Source of the DNA: Alphaproteobacteria bacterium
Lineage (GTDB): Bacteria > Pseudomonadota > Alphaproteobacteria > UBA7985 > JAUIBT01
DNA length: 58,803 bases
Direction: 5' to 3'
Assembly (NCBI GenBank): GCA_030428565.1
Contig: JAUIDR010000018.1
Span: 1-58,803, forward strand
A program made the position numbers and the translations under genes. A model generated the notes under the pieces. It had not been told where the DNA came from, did not search any database, and saw nothing but the letters and a program-made list of their open reading frames with translations. This document shows positions 24,421 to 33,822 of this stretch, piece by piece (within the stretch, counting starts at the first letter, position 1; the number at the start of each line of letters is the position of its first letter).

Positions 24421-27400
24421 CTAGCGGCCTAAGTTCCACCAGCCGCGCCTTTTGGGCTTATTGGCCTTCGGGGCTTCTTCAGCGGCAGCAAGAGCCGCCT
24501 CTGGTGCTGGTGCCTCTGCGGCTGCTTTTGGGGCCGCTTCTGGCTTAGCGTCGGCGACTTGGTTCGCGTCGGCGCTTGTGTCATCGACATGTGCGTCGGG
24601 CTGCTGTTTTGGCGCTGCCGGTTCAGGAACCGCCGGATCTGCAACGATTGGTTCTACACGTGCTTCGGGCTCGGCGGAATCGGCTTTGGCCTGATTGGCC
24701 TGCTGCTGACTAGCTTGCGCTTGCGAGTCACTGGTGGTCTCCGCCTGAGGAGCGGTGTTTTGCGCAGCCTCTTGTTTGGCCTGGTCGCGCTCCTCGTTCG
24801 GGCGGCGGCGGCGATCGCCACGCCCGCGACGCTCACGCAATTCGCGATCCGTATTCAGCAAATCATCAAAGGATTCGGCAAAGGCGGGTTGGCGGTTGCG
24901 GTCTTGGCGCTGATTGCGGCCTCCTCGCCCGCCATTGTCACCGCGCTGTCGGCGGTCTCGCGGTTCGCGATCGGTATTCAACAATTCATCGAAGCTGCGG
25001 GCATAGAAGGGCTTGCGCTCTTCGCGGCGACGGCGACCGTTGCGCTCACCGCGCTGGCCACGCCCCCGGCGTCCACCACGAGCACGCTCGTTGGTGTCGT
25101 CATCGTTGTCCTCGTCATCATCCGAATCTGAGTCGCTGTCGTTGCCATTTTCCAGCTCACCATCTTCGTCAGAGCGCCGCCGCTTGCGACCTCCGCGACG
25201 ACCCCGGCGGCGACGCGATTTGCTGTCCTCGTCCTCGTCATCATCGCTATCGTCCGCCTCACTTTCGCTAGCCTCATTGCGGGACTTGCTCCGGCGATCA
25301 TCGCGTGAACGGCTCGATTTGCGGCGATCACTGCTATCATCGTCGCTATCGTCCGACGCGTTTCGGCGGCGGCGATTGTTGCTGCTGCCACCGGCATCGC
25401 TGATGGCAAAATCCTCAGCGTGGAAGTCGGGGTTCAGCTTGACCTCGATCCGCATGCTATAGCGGTCTTCCAACTCGCTGAGCTGGCGGCGATAGTCATT
25501 GAGCAGATCCATGCCCAAACGCGACGAACAGATAATGCTGACCTTTTCGGCGCCTTCTTGTTGGCTCATCGCCGCTTCTAGCGAGCGCAAAATCGCTCGT
25601 ACAACCGCCGAGCTGCCGCGCACGTGGCCAAGGCCGCCGCAATGCTCACACGTGGTGCGATAGATCTCGTGCAACGATGGTCCCAGACGCTGACGCGATA
25701 GTTCCAGCAAGCCAAAGCTCGAGATTTGACCGACTTGGATGCGGGCACGGTCGCCAGACAGAGCGTCGCGCAGACGCTTTTCGACCTGCCGGTTGTGGCG
25801 ACGCTCTTCCATGTCGATAAAGTCGATCACGACCAGGCCCGCCATTTGACGTAAGCGCAACTGGCGCGCGATCTCATCGGCGGCCTCAAGGTTGGTCTTC
25901 AGAGCCGTGTCTTCGATCGAGCGTTCACGCGTGGCTTTGCCCGAGTTGATGTCGATCGCGACCAGGGCCTCGGTCTGATTGATGACCAAGTAGCCACCAG
26001 ACTTTAATGAGACCGTGGGCTTGTGTAGGTCTTCAAGTTTGGCTTCGACGCCATTGCTTTGCATGACCGACTGGCGCGAGTCGTCATGCAAACGCACCTT
26101 GTCCAGTTGATCGGGCATCAGATTGCCCATCATCTTTCGGGCAATCTCGTAGCCGCGCTTGCCCTCGACGACAATATCAGAACAGTCGGTGGTGTACATG
26201 TCACGCACCGCCCGCTTGATGATATTGCCTTCTTCATAGATCAGGGCCGGGGCCGTGGACTCCAGCGTGGTCTTGCGGATTTCGTCCCAGGTGCGCAGCA
26301 GGTATTCATAGTCGCGCTGTATCTCGGCCTTATCCTGCTTGCTGCCCGCCGTGCGCACGATAACCGAAAGACTGGTCGGAAGGCTTAGCTCTTCCAAAAT
26401 CTGCTTGAGTTTGCGCCGGTCGCGGGGGTTTGAAATTTTGCGCGAAATACCACCGCCCTTGGGCGTGTTGGGCATCAAAACGCAGTAGCGACCGGGCAGT
26501 GATAGATAGGTCGTCAGAGCGGCGCCCTTGTTGCCGCGCTCTTCCTTGTTGATTTGAATCAACATGATTTGGCGGCGCTTGATGACTTCTTGGATCTTGT
26601 ACCGGCGCGCTAGGAAAGCGTGTGACAGGCGCACTTCATCCTGTTCGTCGTCTTTTTCGTCGTCGTCATCGTCCAGGTCTTCGTCGCCATCTTGGCTGTA
26701 AGCTTCGACCAGGGCGTCGTCTTCATCGTCTTCGCCGACTTGGCTGGCTTTTTCTTGCAGCGCGGCGGTCTCGTCCTGTGAAGCGGTTTCGTCCTGTGAG
26801 GCGGTTTCGTGCTGTGTCGTTTCGCGAGCTGCGGTATCGAGCTGTTCATCGCCAGCTTCTTGCCCCGAATCTGTTGTCGCGTTGAGGTCTTCGTTGTCGC
26901 TGGGCTCGTCGTCTTGCTTGGCTTTGCGGCCCCTGCGGCCTTTGCCGCTGCTGGCTTGGGCGGCTTTGCCACGGCCAGGACGACGGCGACGACCGCGAGG
27001 CTCGATCATCCGCTCAAGTTCATCGGCCAGGTTGGGTTCACCGGAATCGCTCGCGGCTGAGCTTTCGCCAGCGTTGATGTCACCAACGGTCGTCTCGTCC
27101 GCGCTGTTGTTCTCGTCGCCCGCGCGCTCTGCAAGGGCCACATCGCCCACGTCACCCACCAGGCTGTCTTCCAGCTCTTCAGGGCGGGTAGCCATGGTTT
27201 GGCTGCGCGGTTTTTGCTCGTCGTCGCTCTCAGCGGCTTCATTGCTCGAGGGGTCGTTGTTTGAGGGGGCGTTGTTCGGGGCGTCATTGCCCTCGTGCGC
27301 CGTTTCAGGTTTGTCCGCAGGCGCGCTAACATCAGTCACCGGCAGACCAACGTCAGGTTGTTCGCTTTCATCGCTGTAGACAGGCAGGTCCAATCGCTCG

Positions 27401-27990
27401 GCTTGGCTGGCTTCAGCGCCGTCGCTCTGGGCATCGGAAGGCTTGGCTTCTGGTTGAACTTGAGTGCCGGGCGCTTGTGCTTTGGATGCCTGCTCGTTGG
27501 CGTCGTTTTCAGAGCTAGACTGTTCACGCGCCGCCTGTTCTTCGGCGGACAGGGACGGACGCTTGCGTCGGCGCTGATTTTCGCTCTTGTCCTTGCGAGA
27601 CTCGCCGCGGCGTTTGCTGCGCGGCGCTGGCGTATCCTCCTCGACGCTCTCGTCCTCGTCGTTGGAGACCGAAGCTTTGGCGCGGCGCTTACTCTCGCGG
27701 TGCTCGCGGGCTTCTTCCATCAAGCGTTCGCGGTCGGCGATCGGGATTTGGAAATAGTCCGGGTGGATTTCGCTGAAGGGCAAAAAGCCGTGGCGATTGC
27801 CGCCGTAGTCAACAAACGCCGCTTGCAGCGACGGTTCGACCCGCGTGACGCGCGCCAAATAAATGTTTGATTTTATTTGCCTTCTCTCGACGTTATCGAA
27901 GTCAACGTCCAGAATTTTGCCTTGGTCACCCACCAAAACCACACGGGTTTCGTCTGGCACAGAGGCATCGATGAGCATTTTTTTGCTCAT
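24421..27990 (-). CDS. rne: Ribonuclease E/G with a split S1 domain
   Basis: 1189 residues from the ATG at 27990 (MSKKMLIDASVPDETRVV), with AGGA upstream. The S1 domain begins at about residue 35 (SNIYLARVTRVEPSLQAAFV) but is interrupted from about 95 to 455 by an acidic, Ser/Glu/Lys-rich insert, and resumes at YKIQEVIKRRQIMLIQINKE. The catalytic part has LVAIDINSGKATRERS and GLVVIDFIDME (metal-binding Asp) and the zinc link CEHCGG. The C-terminal 330 residues are Arg- and Asp-rich with poly-basic blocks and an Ala/Pro/Glu end, probably the scaffold for a degradosome and RNA. Central enzyme of mRNA decay and rRNA/tRNA processing. Confidence 0.95.
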   Translation of the reverse strand: MSKKMLIDASVPDETRVVLVGDQGKILDVDFDNVERRQIKSNIYLARVTRVEPSLQAAFVDYGGNRHGFLPFSEIHPDYFQIPIADRERLMEEAREHRESKRRAKASVSNDEDESVEEDTPAPRSKRRGESRKDKSENQRRRKRPSLSAEEQAAREQSSSENDANEQASKAQAPGTQVQPEAKPSDAQSDGAEASQAERLDLPVYSDESEQPDVGLPVTDVSAPADKPETAHEGNDAPNNAPSNNDPSSNEAAESDDEQKPRSQTMATRPEELEDSLVGDVGDVALAERAGDENNSADETTVGDINAGESSAASDSGEPNLADELERMIEPRGRRRRPGRGKAAQASSGKGRRGRKAKQDDEPSDNEDLNATTDSGQEAGDEQLDTAARETTQHETASQDETASQDETAALQEKASQVGEDDEDDALVEAYSQDGDEDLDDDDDEKDDEQDEVRLSHAFLARRYKIQEVIKRRQIMLIQINKEERGNKGAALTTYLSLPGRYCVLMPNTPKGGGISRKISNPRDRRKLKQILEELSLPTSLSVIVRTAGSKQDKAEIQRDYEYLLRTWDEIRKTTLESTAPALIYEEGNIIKRAVRDMYTTDCSDIVVEGKRGYEIARKMMGNLMPDQLDKVRLHDDSRQSVMQSNGVEAKLEDLHKPTVSLKSGGYLVINQTEALVAIDINSGKATRERSIEDTALKTNLEAADEIARQLRLRQMAGLVVIDFIDMEERRHNRQVEKRLRDALSGDRARIQVGQISSFGLLELSRQRLGPSLHEIYRTTCEHCGGLGHVRGSSAVVRAILRSLEAAMSQQEGAEKVSIICSSRLGMDLLNDYRRQLSELEDRYSMRIEVKLNPDFHAEDFAISDAGGSSNNRRRRNASDDSDDDSSDRRKSSRSRDDRRSKSRNEASESEADDSDDDEDEDSKSRRRRGRRGGRKRRRSDEDGELENGNDSDSDSDDDEDNDDDTNERARGGRRGRGQRGERNGRRRREERKPFYARSFDELLNTDREPRDRRQRGDNGGRGGRNQRQDRNRQPAFAESFDDLLNTDRELRERRGRGDRRRRPNEERDQAKQEAAQNTAPQAETTSDSQAQASQQQANQAKADSAEPEARVEPIVADPAVPEPAAPKQQPDAHVDDTSADANQVADAKPEAAPKAAAEAPAPEAALAAAEEAPKANKPKRRGWWNLGR

Positions 27991-28586
27991 TATATTGTCC
28001 TTTCCTCGCAGCCTGCTGTGAACGTCGGCGCCAAGAACCTGCTCTTCAGCGGTATCCTTGCGCTCAGGACGCCCAATGGCGCGATGGTATGTTATGGTCT
28101 TGCCTGTAGCCCTTTGAAATGCGGGGGCCGTTTGGTCCAGGCAAGAAACCTGATCATTGCCGTTTTCTTGGACCGTCCGGTGAGGAGCGGCGTCAAGACC
28201 TGCCCTAATGGGGCAGCGCTGTTCGGGAATCACACGCCGTTGCTCTGGGCTCGCGCTTCTTTGGCTCGGCATCGATTGGATCGTACCGCTCTGCCTTTTC
28301 GTTTCGACTCGTGAGGTCGCTTCGACGCTTTTGACGCCGCGAAAGGATGGAATATCGCGAGGAGAACACGGCAAAAAACGCCGCGAACAGGGCCGAGGGC
28401 CTTGGTTAAGCCTTCGACCTATATACCTTAGTCACTTCCTAGCGGTTTAACAATGGCCTAAATGCACGACAGCGGCTCTTGCCACAGGATTGACGTAATT
28501 TCCTCGCTTCTCCGCCTTAGCGAGGCTCTAAACCTAAGCGTGTATTTCTGCCTTTGTGTTGACCTCGATTGTTTTAAGCAATTTTC
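27991..28586. other. Divergent intergenic region between rne and the amidase gene
   Basis: This 596-bp stretch has no supported gene. It must hold the leader and promoter of rne; in E. coli the long rne leader senses RNase E activity, and the length here would allow the same. Visible items are a 7-base hairpin CCTCGCT/AGCGAGG (28502-28525) and a -35-like TTGACC at 28559-28564 whose matching -10 (28582-28587) would overlap the annotated amidase start codon. Confidence 0.5.
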
Positions 28587-30236
28587 ATGAATTTATTCGC
28601 CCGAGCCCTGGGGCCCAGCCGGCTGGATTGCGCCGGATCGCTGTCTTATCCTGAGTTTGACCGACCCGCTTGGTGTTGGGTTGCCGCGCCGATTGATCGG
28701 TTGCTGGCCCATATTTTGCTGGTCTTGGCGCTGTCGGTCGGTGCCAGCGGCCAGGGGCTGGCTGCCGGTCCAGCTTGGCAGGTCTCGCAAGTTGCAGCAA
28801 CGGAACTGCCCGGCGATTCGGGAAAACGGCATACCGGGCGAACTTTGATTGACATCGCCTTGGTCGCGCCTCAGCTCGCCGGCGACACTAGAGCCCAAAA
28901 GCAACTTGAGCGGGCAGGGGTTGAGGCACAATATTTTGTTTTGCCTCAGGACGGCCAACAGCCCCACCGTTTGGTCGTTGATCTGCCGAGCGCTCAATGG
29001 CGCGTGGCAGCCGATAAAATGCGCGCGCAAGGCGGACTGGTTGACGGTTTTCGCTTCGGCCAGTTTTCGGCCAACGTGACCCGCTTTGTCTTCGAACTTG
29101 GCGGCCAAAGCCGTGTCAGCGACTATCAGGCCCTGCTTTGGCGCGGGCAAATGCATCTCCGGTTGGCGCTGGTCGAGACCGACACACCTCAAACCGCGCA
29201 ACTTCATACCGTCGTGGCCCGCCCGCCCGCCAATACAGCCGAAGGGTCATCATTGGAGGGCCTGTTGGTCAATACCAGTGGGGGACGGGACACCGGTCTG
29301 CTTGGCGGAATGCTGCAGCAGCGCTCGGGCGCCTCGGGCTTGTTGCCCGCGCTGTTTGCACCGCGCCCCCAAGCCAAGCCCCAGACCATCGCCCGTCGTT
29401 CTTTGCCGACGCGCGGCCTGACGCCGGGGGCTAGTCCAGTGGCCCCGCAAACTCGCTTGCCAGCCGCACCGGTGCAACCAGCCAGTATTCGCTTGCCCAA
29501 TGGCAAACGCGTCCCGTTGGCCAAGCCGCCGCTGAATACGCAAGGCATCAGGGGCTCACGCCAGCAAGCCAAGCCCATCATTGTGATCGATCCTGGCCAC
29601 GGCGGCAAAGATCCTGGCACGCGCTCACGGCGGGGCCTTCTGGAAAAGGATGTGACCATGGCCTTTGGCCGCGCGCTCTATGAGACGCTGAAAGCCACGG
29701 GTCGTTATCAGGTCTACCTCTCGCGTTCCAGCGATCGCGCGGTTGACTTGGCGGCGCGGCGTCGGTTTGCGGTCGACAAAAAAGCGGACCTGTTTTTGTC
29801 CATCCATGCCGATTTTGTAGATGCTGGACAGGTCAGCGGGGCCACGATCTATACCCTATCGCACGAAGCCTCCGACCAAGAGGCGCTCGATTCCGCGCGC
29901 CGCGAGAATGGCCCGGACAATTTGCACGCCTCGCTCGATTCTGACCCCGAAGCCGCGCAGGAACTTTTGTCGATGGGATTCCGCAGCCAAAAGAACGAAG
30001 CCGACTTTGCGGCAAAATTGCTTGTGGATCATTTGCGCTCGCAATGGCCTTTGCACAAAAAGCCCCACAAATCAGCCGGATTTAAAGTGCTAAAGTCCAC
30101 CGATGTGCCCTCCTTGTTGATTGAGGTGGGCTATATGTCCAACCGGAATGATTTGGCATTGATGGCCTCGCCGTTTGAGCATAGACGTTTCGCTGCCCTG
30201 ATCGCAAAAGGGCTACGCGACTACTTCGAGCGCTAG
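28587..30236 (+). CDS. amiC: N-acetylmuramoyl-L-alanine amidase, AmiC-like (AMIN plus Amidase_3)
   Basis: 549 residues from the ATG at 28587. A hydrophobic export segment (LLAHILLVLALSVGASG) sits unusually far in, at residues 39-55, so a later start such as TTG at 28701 is possible. An AMIN-like domain (about 75-205) is followed by a Pro/Arg linker and the zinc amidase domain from about 328: IDPGHGGKDPG, the Glu in LLEKDV, SIHADF, and LIEVGYMSN near the end. It cuts the sugar-peptide bond of peptidoglycan at division. PBP1A follows 72 bp on, a common alphaproteobacterial pairing. The NlpD-like protein of this window is a candidate activator. Confidence 0.92.
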   Translation: MNLFARALGPSRLDCAGSLSYPEFDRPAWCWVAAPIDRLLAHILLVLALSVGASGQGLAAGPAWQVSQVAATELPGDSGKRHTGRTLIDIALVAPQLAGDTRAQKQLERAGVEAQYFVLPQDGQQPHRLVVDLPSAQWRVAADKMRAQGGLVDGFRFGQFSANVTRFVFELGGQSRVSDYQALLWRGQMHLRLALVETDTPQTAQLHTVVARPPANTAEGSSLEGLLVNTSGGRDTGLLGGMLQQRSGASGLLPALFAPRPQAKPQTIARRSLPTRGLTPGASPVAPQTRLPAAPVQPASIRLPNGKRVPLAKPPLNTQGIRGSRQQAKPIIVIDPGHGGKDPGTRSRRGLLEKDVTMAFGRALYETLKATGRYQVYLSRSSDRAVDLAARRRFAVDKKADLFLSIHADFVDAGQVSGATIYTLSHEASDQEALDSARRENGPDNLHASLDSDPEAAQELLSMGFRSQKNEADFAAKLLVDHLRSQWPLHKKPHKSAGFKVLKSTDVPSLLIEVGYMSNRNDLALMASPFEHRRFAALIAKGLRDYFER

Positions 30237-30308
30237 CAGCACGCGGCTCTGTCCCTTCTGCAGGCTCGATGGTTCAAGTCGTCGGATCAAAGTGCAGGAG
30301 GTGTCCCT

Positions 30309-32750
30309 TTGTGGATCACACGCGTTGTCTCGCTATTTTTGACCTATATCTTGTTGGGCTGCGTCGTTGCAGGGGCGGGGCTCTATTGGGTGATTGCCAC
30401 CTTTGGCCAGGATTTGCCGTCACGCGATAGCGTCATTAACCACCAACCCGCGACCATCACGCGCCTGCACGCTGCCGACGGCACCCTGATTAGTGAATAC
30501 GCGACCAAGCACCGCTTGTTCATCCCGATCGAGGCCATTCCCAATCGCGTGCAGCAAGCCTTCATCTCTGCCGAGGATAAGGCCTTTTTTGAGCATCCGG
30601 GCATCAACTTGATCGCCTTGTTCAAGTCGATACCGATCAATATGAGCCGTGTGCTGGCCGGGCGCCGTTTGGTCGGTTCTTCGACCATTACGCAGCAGGT
30701 AGCAAAGAACTTCGTCGTCGGTGATGCCAGGGCCCTGTCGCGTAAATTCCGCGAGCTGTTTACGGCCTTGGAGATCGAAAAAGAGATCTCTAAGGACGAC
30801 ATTCTTGAGATTTATCTGAACGAGATCTACTTCGGTCAGCGCGCTTACGGGATTGCCGCCGCCGCGTTGTTAATCTTCAACAAATCGGTTGAGGAACTGG
30901 AGCTGCAAGAGGCGGCCTATCTGGCTGCGGTCATCAAAGGCCCCGAAAACTACCACCCGATCGAGGATCGCGAGCGCGCAGTTGAGCGTCGCAATTGGGT
31001 CATCGAACAAATGATGGAAAACGGCTACGTCAGCCCAGAGGAAGCTGAAATAGCCAAAGCCAAGCCAATTGGAGCGAAACTAGGTGCATATCGGCGGATT
31101 ATTGCGGATGGCGCCCCTTATTTCGCTGAAGAAGTCCGCAAGCAGTTGGTGCGAGAATACGGCATCTCTGAGGTCAACGAGGGCGGCCTTTCGGTCCGTA
31201 CCTCTGTTGATTTAGAACTGCAGGCAATCGCCGACGATGTGCTCCGCAAGGGGCTGTTGAACTATGACCGGCGTCACGGCTATCGCGGCGCGCTGGCCCA
31301 ATTGGACATGAGCTTACCCAACTGGCAGGACAACGTTCCGGCCCTATTGGAGGCGGTCGAGCGACCGAAGGGCTGCGAAGGCTGGTCAATGGCGGCGGTC
31401 TTGGACGTCGGCGCGCGATCGGCCATTGTCGCGTTGGAAGATGGCAGCCAGGCGCGTATCCGTCTTGAAGACAGCTTGTGGGCGGGTGAGGCGCGAGAAA
31501 AGGGCAAAGTGGGCCCCGAACCCGACGCGATGAGCGATGTGCTGCAGCCTGGCGATGCCATCATGGTCGAATTGGCCGACGAGTTGGCGGGCGACCGCCG
31601 TTTGGCCTACCTGCGCCAAAAGCCAGAGGTCAACGGGGGCCTGATCGCTATGAGCCCCCACACGGGCCGCGTCTTGGCCATGTCGGGCGGCTGGTCCTTC
31701 GCTGATTCTGAGTGGAACCGAGCGGTGCAAGCCAAGCGACAGCCCGGATCAACCATCAAGCCTTTTGTCTTTTTGGCAGCGCTGGATCAAGGCTTCTCAC
31801 CGCGGAGCCAAATTCTGGATAGTCCCGTGGTCTATGAACAACCCGACGGCACAATTTGGCGCCCTGGTAACTATGATGGCAGGTTTTTGGGCCAACAGCC
31901 CATGCGTGTCGGCCTCGAAAAATCCCGCAACTTAATGACCGTGCGCCTGGCTTCGGCGGTCGGTATGGATACCGTGACCACCTATGCCAAGCGCTTTGGT
32001 ATTGGCGATGGCTTCAAGCCTTACCTTTCTTCAGCTTTGGGGGCGACCGAAGCCACTCTGCTGGATATGACCACGGCCTATGCCATGTTGGCCAACGGTG
32101 GCCGTCAGATTGTGCCGACGTTTGTTGACCGCGTTCAAGATCGCAAAGGCAAGACCTTGTTCCGCCACGATCAGCGACCGTGTTCGAACTGCGCCGCCGA
32201 TCAGTGGAACAATCAGACCATGCCGGTGCTGTTGGATGACCGCGTTCAGATGGCCGATCCGGTCTCGATCTTTCAAATCCAATCCATGCTGCGTGGTGTC
32301 GTTGAGCGTGGTACAGGACGCAACACGGTCGGCAAGGTGGTGGCGCGCCCAGTTGCCGGCAAAACCGGGACAACAAACCAGTATCAAGATGCTTGGTTTG
32401 TCGGCTTCACACCCGACCTGGTCGTGGGCACCTATATCGGTTTTGACATTCCGCGGACGCTGGGGCGTGGCGAGGGCGGTGGTTCGGCTGCGGCGCCCAT
32501 GTTCTCTGAGTTCATTAATCGGGCGCTTGAAAATACGCCAGCGCAAGACTTTCGTATCCCGCGCGGCATTGTACTGACAGGCGTAGATCCCGCGACGGGC
32601 ATGATTGCCGAGGGCACCGATGGCGTGCTGGGCGACGTTTTGATGGAAGCAACGCGCTCGGATCGTGAATTCGAACAGACCTACACCGATGAAAGCGGCT
32701 ATATCACCACCGAACGCGATGGATCGACGGCGGGAGCAAAGATCTTTTAA
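30309..32750 (+). CDS. mrcA: Penicillin-binding protein 1A (bifunctional)
   Basis: 813 residues, TTG start with AGGAGG seven bases upstream. One N-terminal membrane anchor is followed by a GT51 transglycosylase domain: catalytic Glu in SAEDKAFFEHPG (about residue 89), STITQQVAKN, and EIYLNEIYFG. An OB-like insert comes next (about 320-410), then the transpeptidase: Ser in PGSTIKPF (about residue 481), SRN in KSRNLMTV, and KTGTTNQYQDAW. It polymerises and crosslinks peptidoglycan. Co-oriented with the amidase gene, so synthesis and cleavage enzymes may be co-expressed. Confidence 0.96.
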   Translation: MWITRVVSLFLTYILLGCVVAGAGLYWVIATFGQDLPSRDSVINHQPATITRLHAADGTLISEYATKHRLFIPIEAIPNRVQQAFISAEDKAFFEHPGINLIALFKSIPINMSRVLAGRRLVGSSTITQQVAKNFVVGDARALSRKFRELFTALEIEKEISKDDILEIYLNEIYFGQRAYGIAAAALLIFNKSVEELELQEAAYLAAVIKGPENYHPIEDRERAVERRNWVIEQMMENGYVSPEEAEIAKAKPIGAKLGAYRRIIADGAPYFAEEVRKQLVREYGISEVNEGGLSVRTSVDLELQAIADDVLRKGLLNYDRRHGYRGALAQLDMSLPNWQDNVPALLEAVERPKGCEGWSMAAVLDVGARSAIVALEDGSQARIRLEDSLWAGEAREKGKVGPEPDAMSDVLQPGDAIMVELADELAGDRRLAYLRQKPEVNGGLIAMSPHTGRVLAMSGGWSFADSEWNRAVQAKRQPGSTIKPFVFLAALDQGFSPRSQILDSPVVYEQPDGTIWRPGNYDGRFLGQQPMRVGLEKSRNLMTVRLASAVGMDTVTTYAKRFGIGDGFKPYLSSALGATEATLLDMTTAYAMLANGGRQIVPTFVDRVQDRKGKTLFRHDQRPCSNCAADQWNNQTMPVLLDDRVQMADPVSIFQIQSMLRGVVERGTGRNTVGKVVARPVAGKTGTTNQYQDAWFVGFTPDLVVGTYIGFDIPRTLGRGEGGGSAAAPMFSEFINRALENTPAQDFRIPRGIVLTGVDPATGMIAEGTDGVLGDVLMEATRSDREFEQTYTDESGYITTERDGSTAGAKIF

Positions 32751-32830
32751 TGCGAGCAGAGAATAGTTTGGATCGCGAGTGAGCGAGGGTTTGCGCCCAC
32801 AAGTGAAGGCGCAAGTTCTGCCCTGTGTCG

Positions 32831-32906
32831 TGCGCCAGACCTGCCAGTGCGCCAGACCTGCTAGCCAGGGCCTAGGCGCTAGCCAGGGCCTCGGCGCTAG
32901 CAGGCG
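32831..32906. repeat. Short tandem repeats between mrcA and the TPM gene
   Basis: Two 14-base identical copies (TGCGCCAGACCTGC) start at 32831 and 32848. Then an 18-bp unit beginning GCTAGCCAGGGCCT occurs at 32860 and 32878, with a partial third at 32896. The units contain palindromic GCTAGC and CCTAGG, so the convergent gap could fold on both strands. Confidence 0.7.
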
Positions 32907-32927
32907 TCCGCAATTGGCTTGATCGAG

Positions 32928-33785
32928 CTACCAGCTTCCTGAGGCGCCGCCGCCAGACGATGAACCGCCACCGAAGGAGTCCCCCGACGACGATGAAGCC
33001 GAGCTGGTTGTGGCAATGGTGTAGGTGCTGACCGCCAGATAGTCGCAATGGCGGCAGAACGTGCGGCGTTCGCCTTCGCCCTTGCGCGTTTTCGTTGCCT
33101 TCTTCAGGGTTGTGCGCTGGGTTTTGAGACCACCGCGATGGCCGCATTGCGGGCACGGTCGATATTTGCGCAGTGCAATGAAGCCTGCAAACAGGGCACC
33201 CAACGCAGCCAATACGCCCAATACTAGGGTCGCGTCAGAGAGGCCGGCGCTAGGAGGCGCTTCGCCCGCGCGAAAGGGACGCGCAATCTGGCTGATGACG
33301 GCGATACTGCCGTCTTCGATGCCTTTTGCGTACTCCTGTTTCTTGAAAGCCGGGATGAAGAAATCGTCAATGATATTGCCTGCCACACGATCAAAGCCGC
33401 GCGAATAGCCCGCACCCAGCTCGATCCGCATTTCCCGATCATGAGGCGATACATAGATTAAGATGCCGTCATTCTGCTCCGCATCGCCGATGCCCCAGTG
33501 ATTGAACAGCCCCGTTGCAAAGGACTCCAGGGATAGCTCTGTGCCGTAGGCCTTGCGCGAATAGAGCGTCAGAATGGTCGCTTGTATGCCGGAGTCGTCG
33601 CGTAAGTTCCCGAGCTCTTTGCGTAGCCGCGCTTCGCTCGCGTCGTCGATGATGTCGGCGAAGTCATTGATGTAGGTTGACTGATAGACTGGCCATGTCT
33701 GGTTGGCTAGGCCCAAGGCAGGCCCGATCAAGCCCAAGCCTAGGCTCAGTAGGGCTGCAAGACAGGCAATCAACGCGCGTTTCAT
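32928..33785 (-). CDS. TPM-domain (YgcG-type) membrane protein with zinc ribbon
   Basis: 285 residues from the ATG at 33785 with AGGAAG upstream. Signal peptide (ALIACLAALLSLGLGLIG), then a TPM domain (about 30-165) with VYQSTYINDFADIIDDAS and GILIYVSPHDREMRIELGAG, one membrane helix (VLGVLAALGALFAGFIAL), a zinc-ribbon-like part (CPQCGH and CRHCD), and a Ser/Gly-rich end SSSGGGASGSW. Related TPM proteins take part in photosystem repair in plants; the bacterial role is unclear. It is the last gene of an operon with a MurF-like ligase (37 bp upstream). Confidence 0.82.
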   Translation of the reverse strand: MKRALIACLAALLSLGLGLIGPALGLANQTWPVYQSTYINDFADIIDDASEARLRKELGNLRDDSGIQATILTLYSRKAYGTELSLESFATGLFNHWGIGDAEQNDGILIYVSPHDREMRIELGAGYSRGFDRVAGNIIDDFFIPAFKKQEYAKGIEDGSIAVISQIARPFRAGEAPPSAGLSDATLVLGVLAALGALFAGFIALRKYRPCPQCGHRGGLKTQRTTLKKATKTRKGEGERRTFCRHCDYLAVSTYTIATTSSASSSSGDSFGGGSSSGGGASGSW

Positions 33786-33822
33786 GGCATGCTTCCTTTC
33801 TTTTTCGAAGCTTGCCGTCAGC

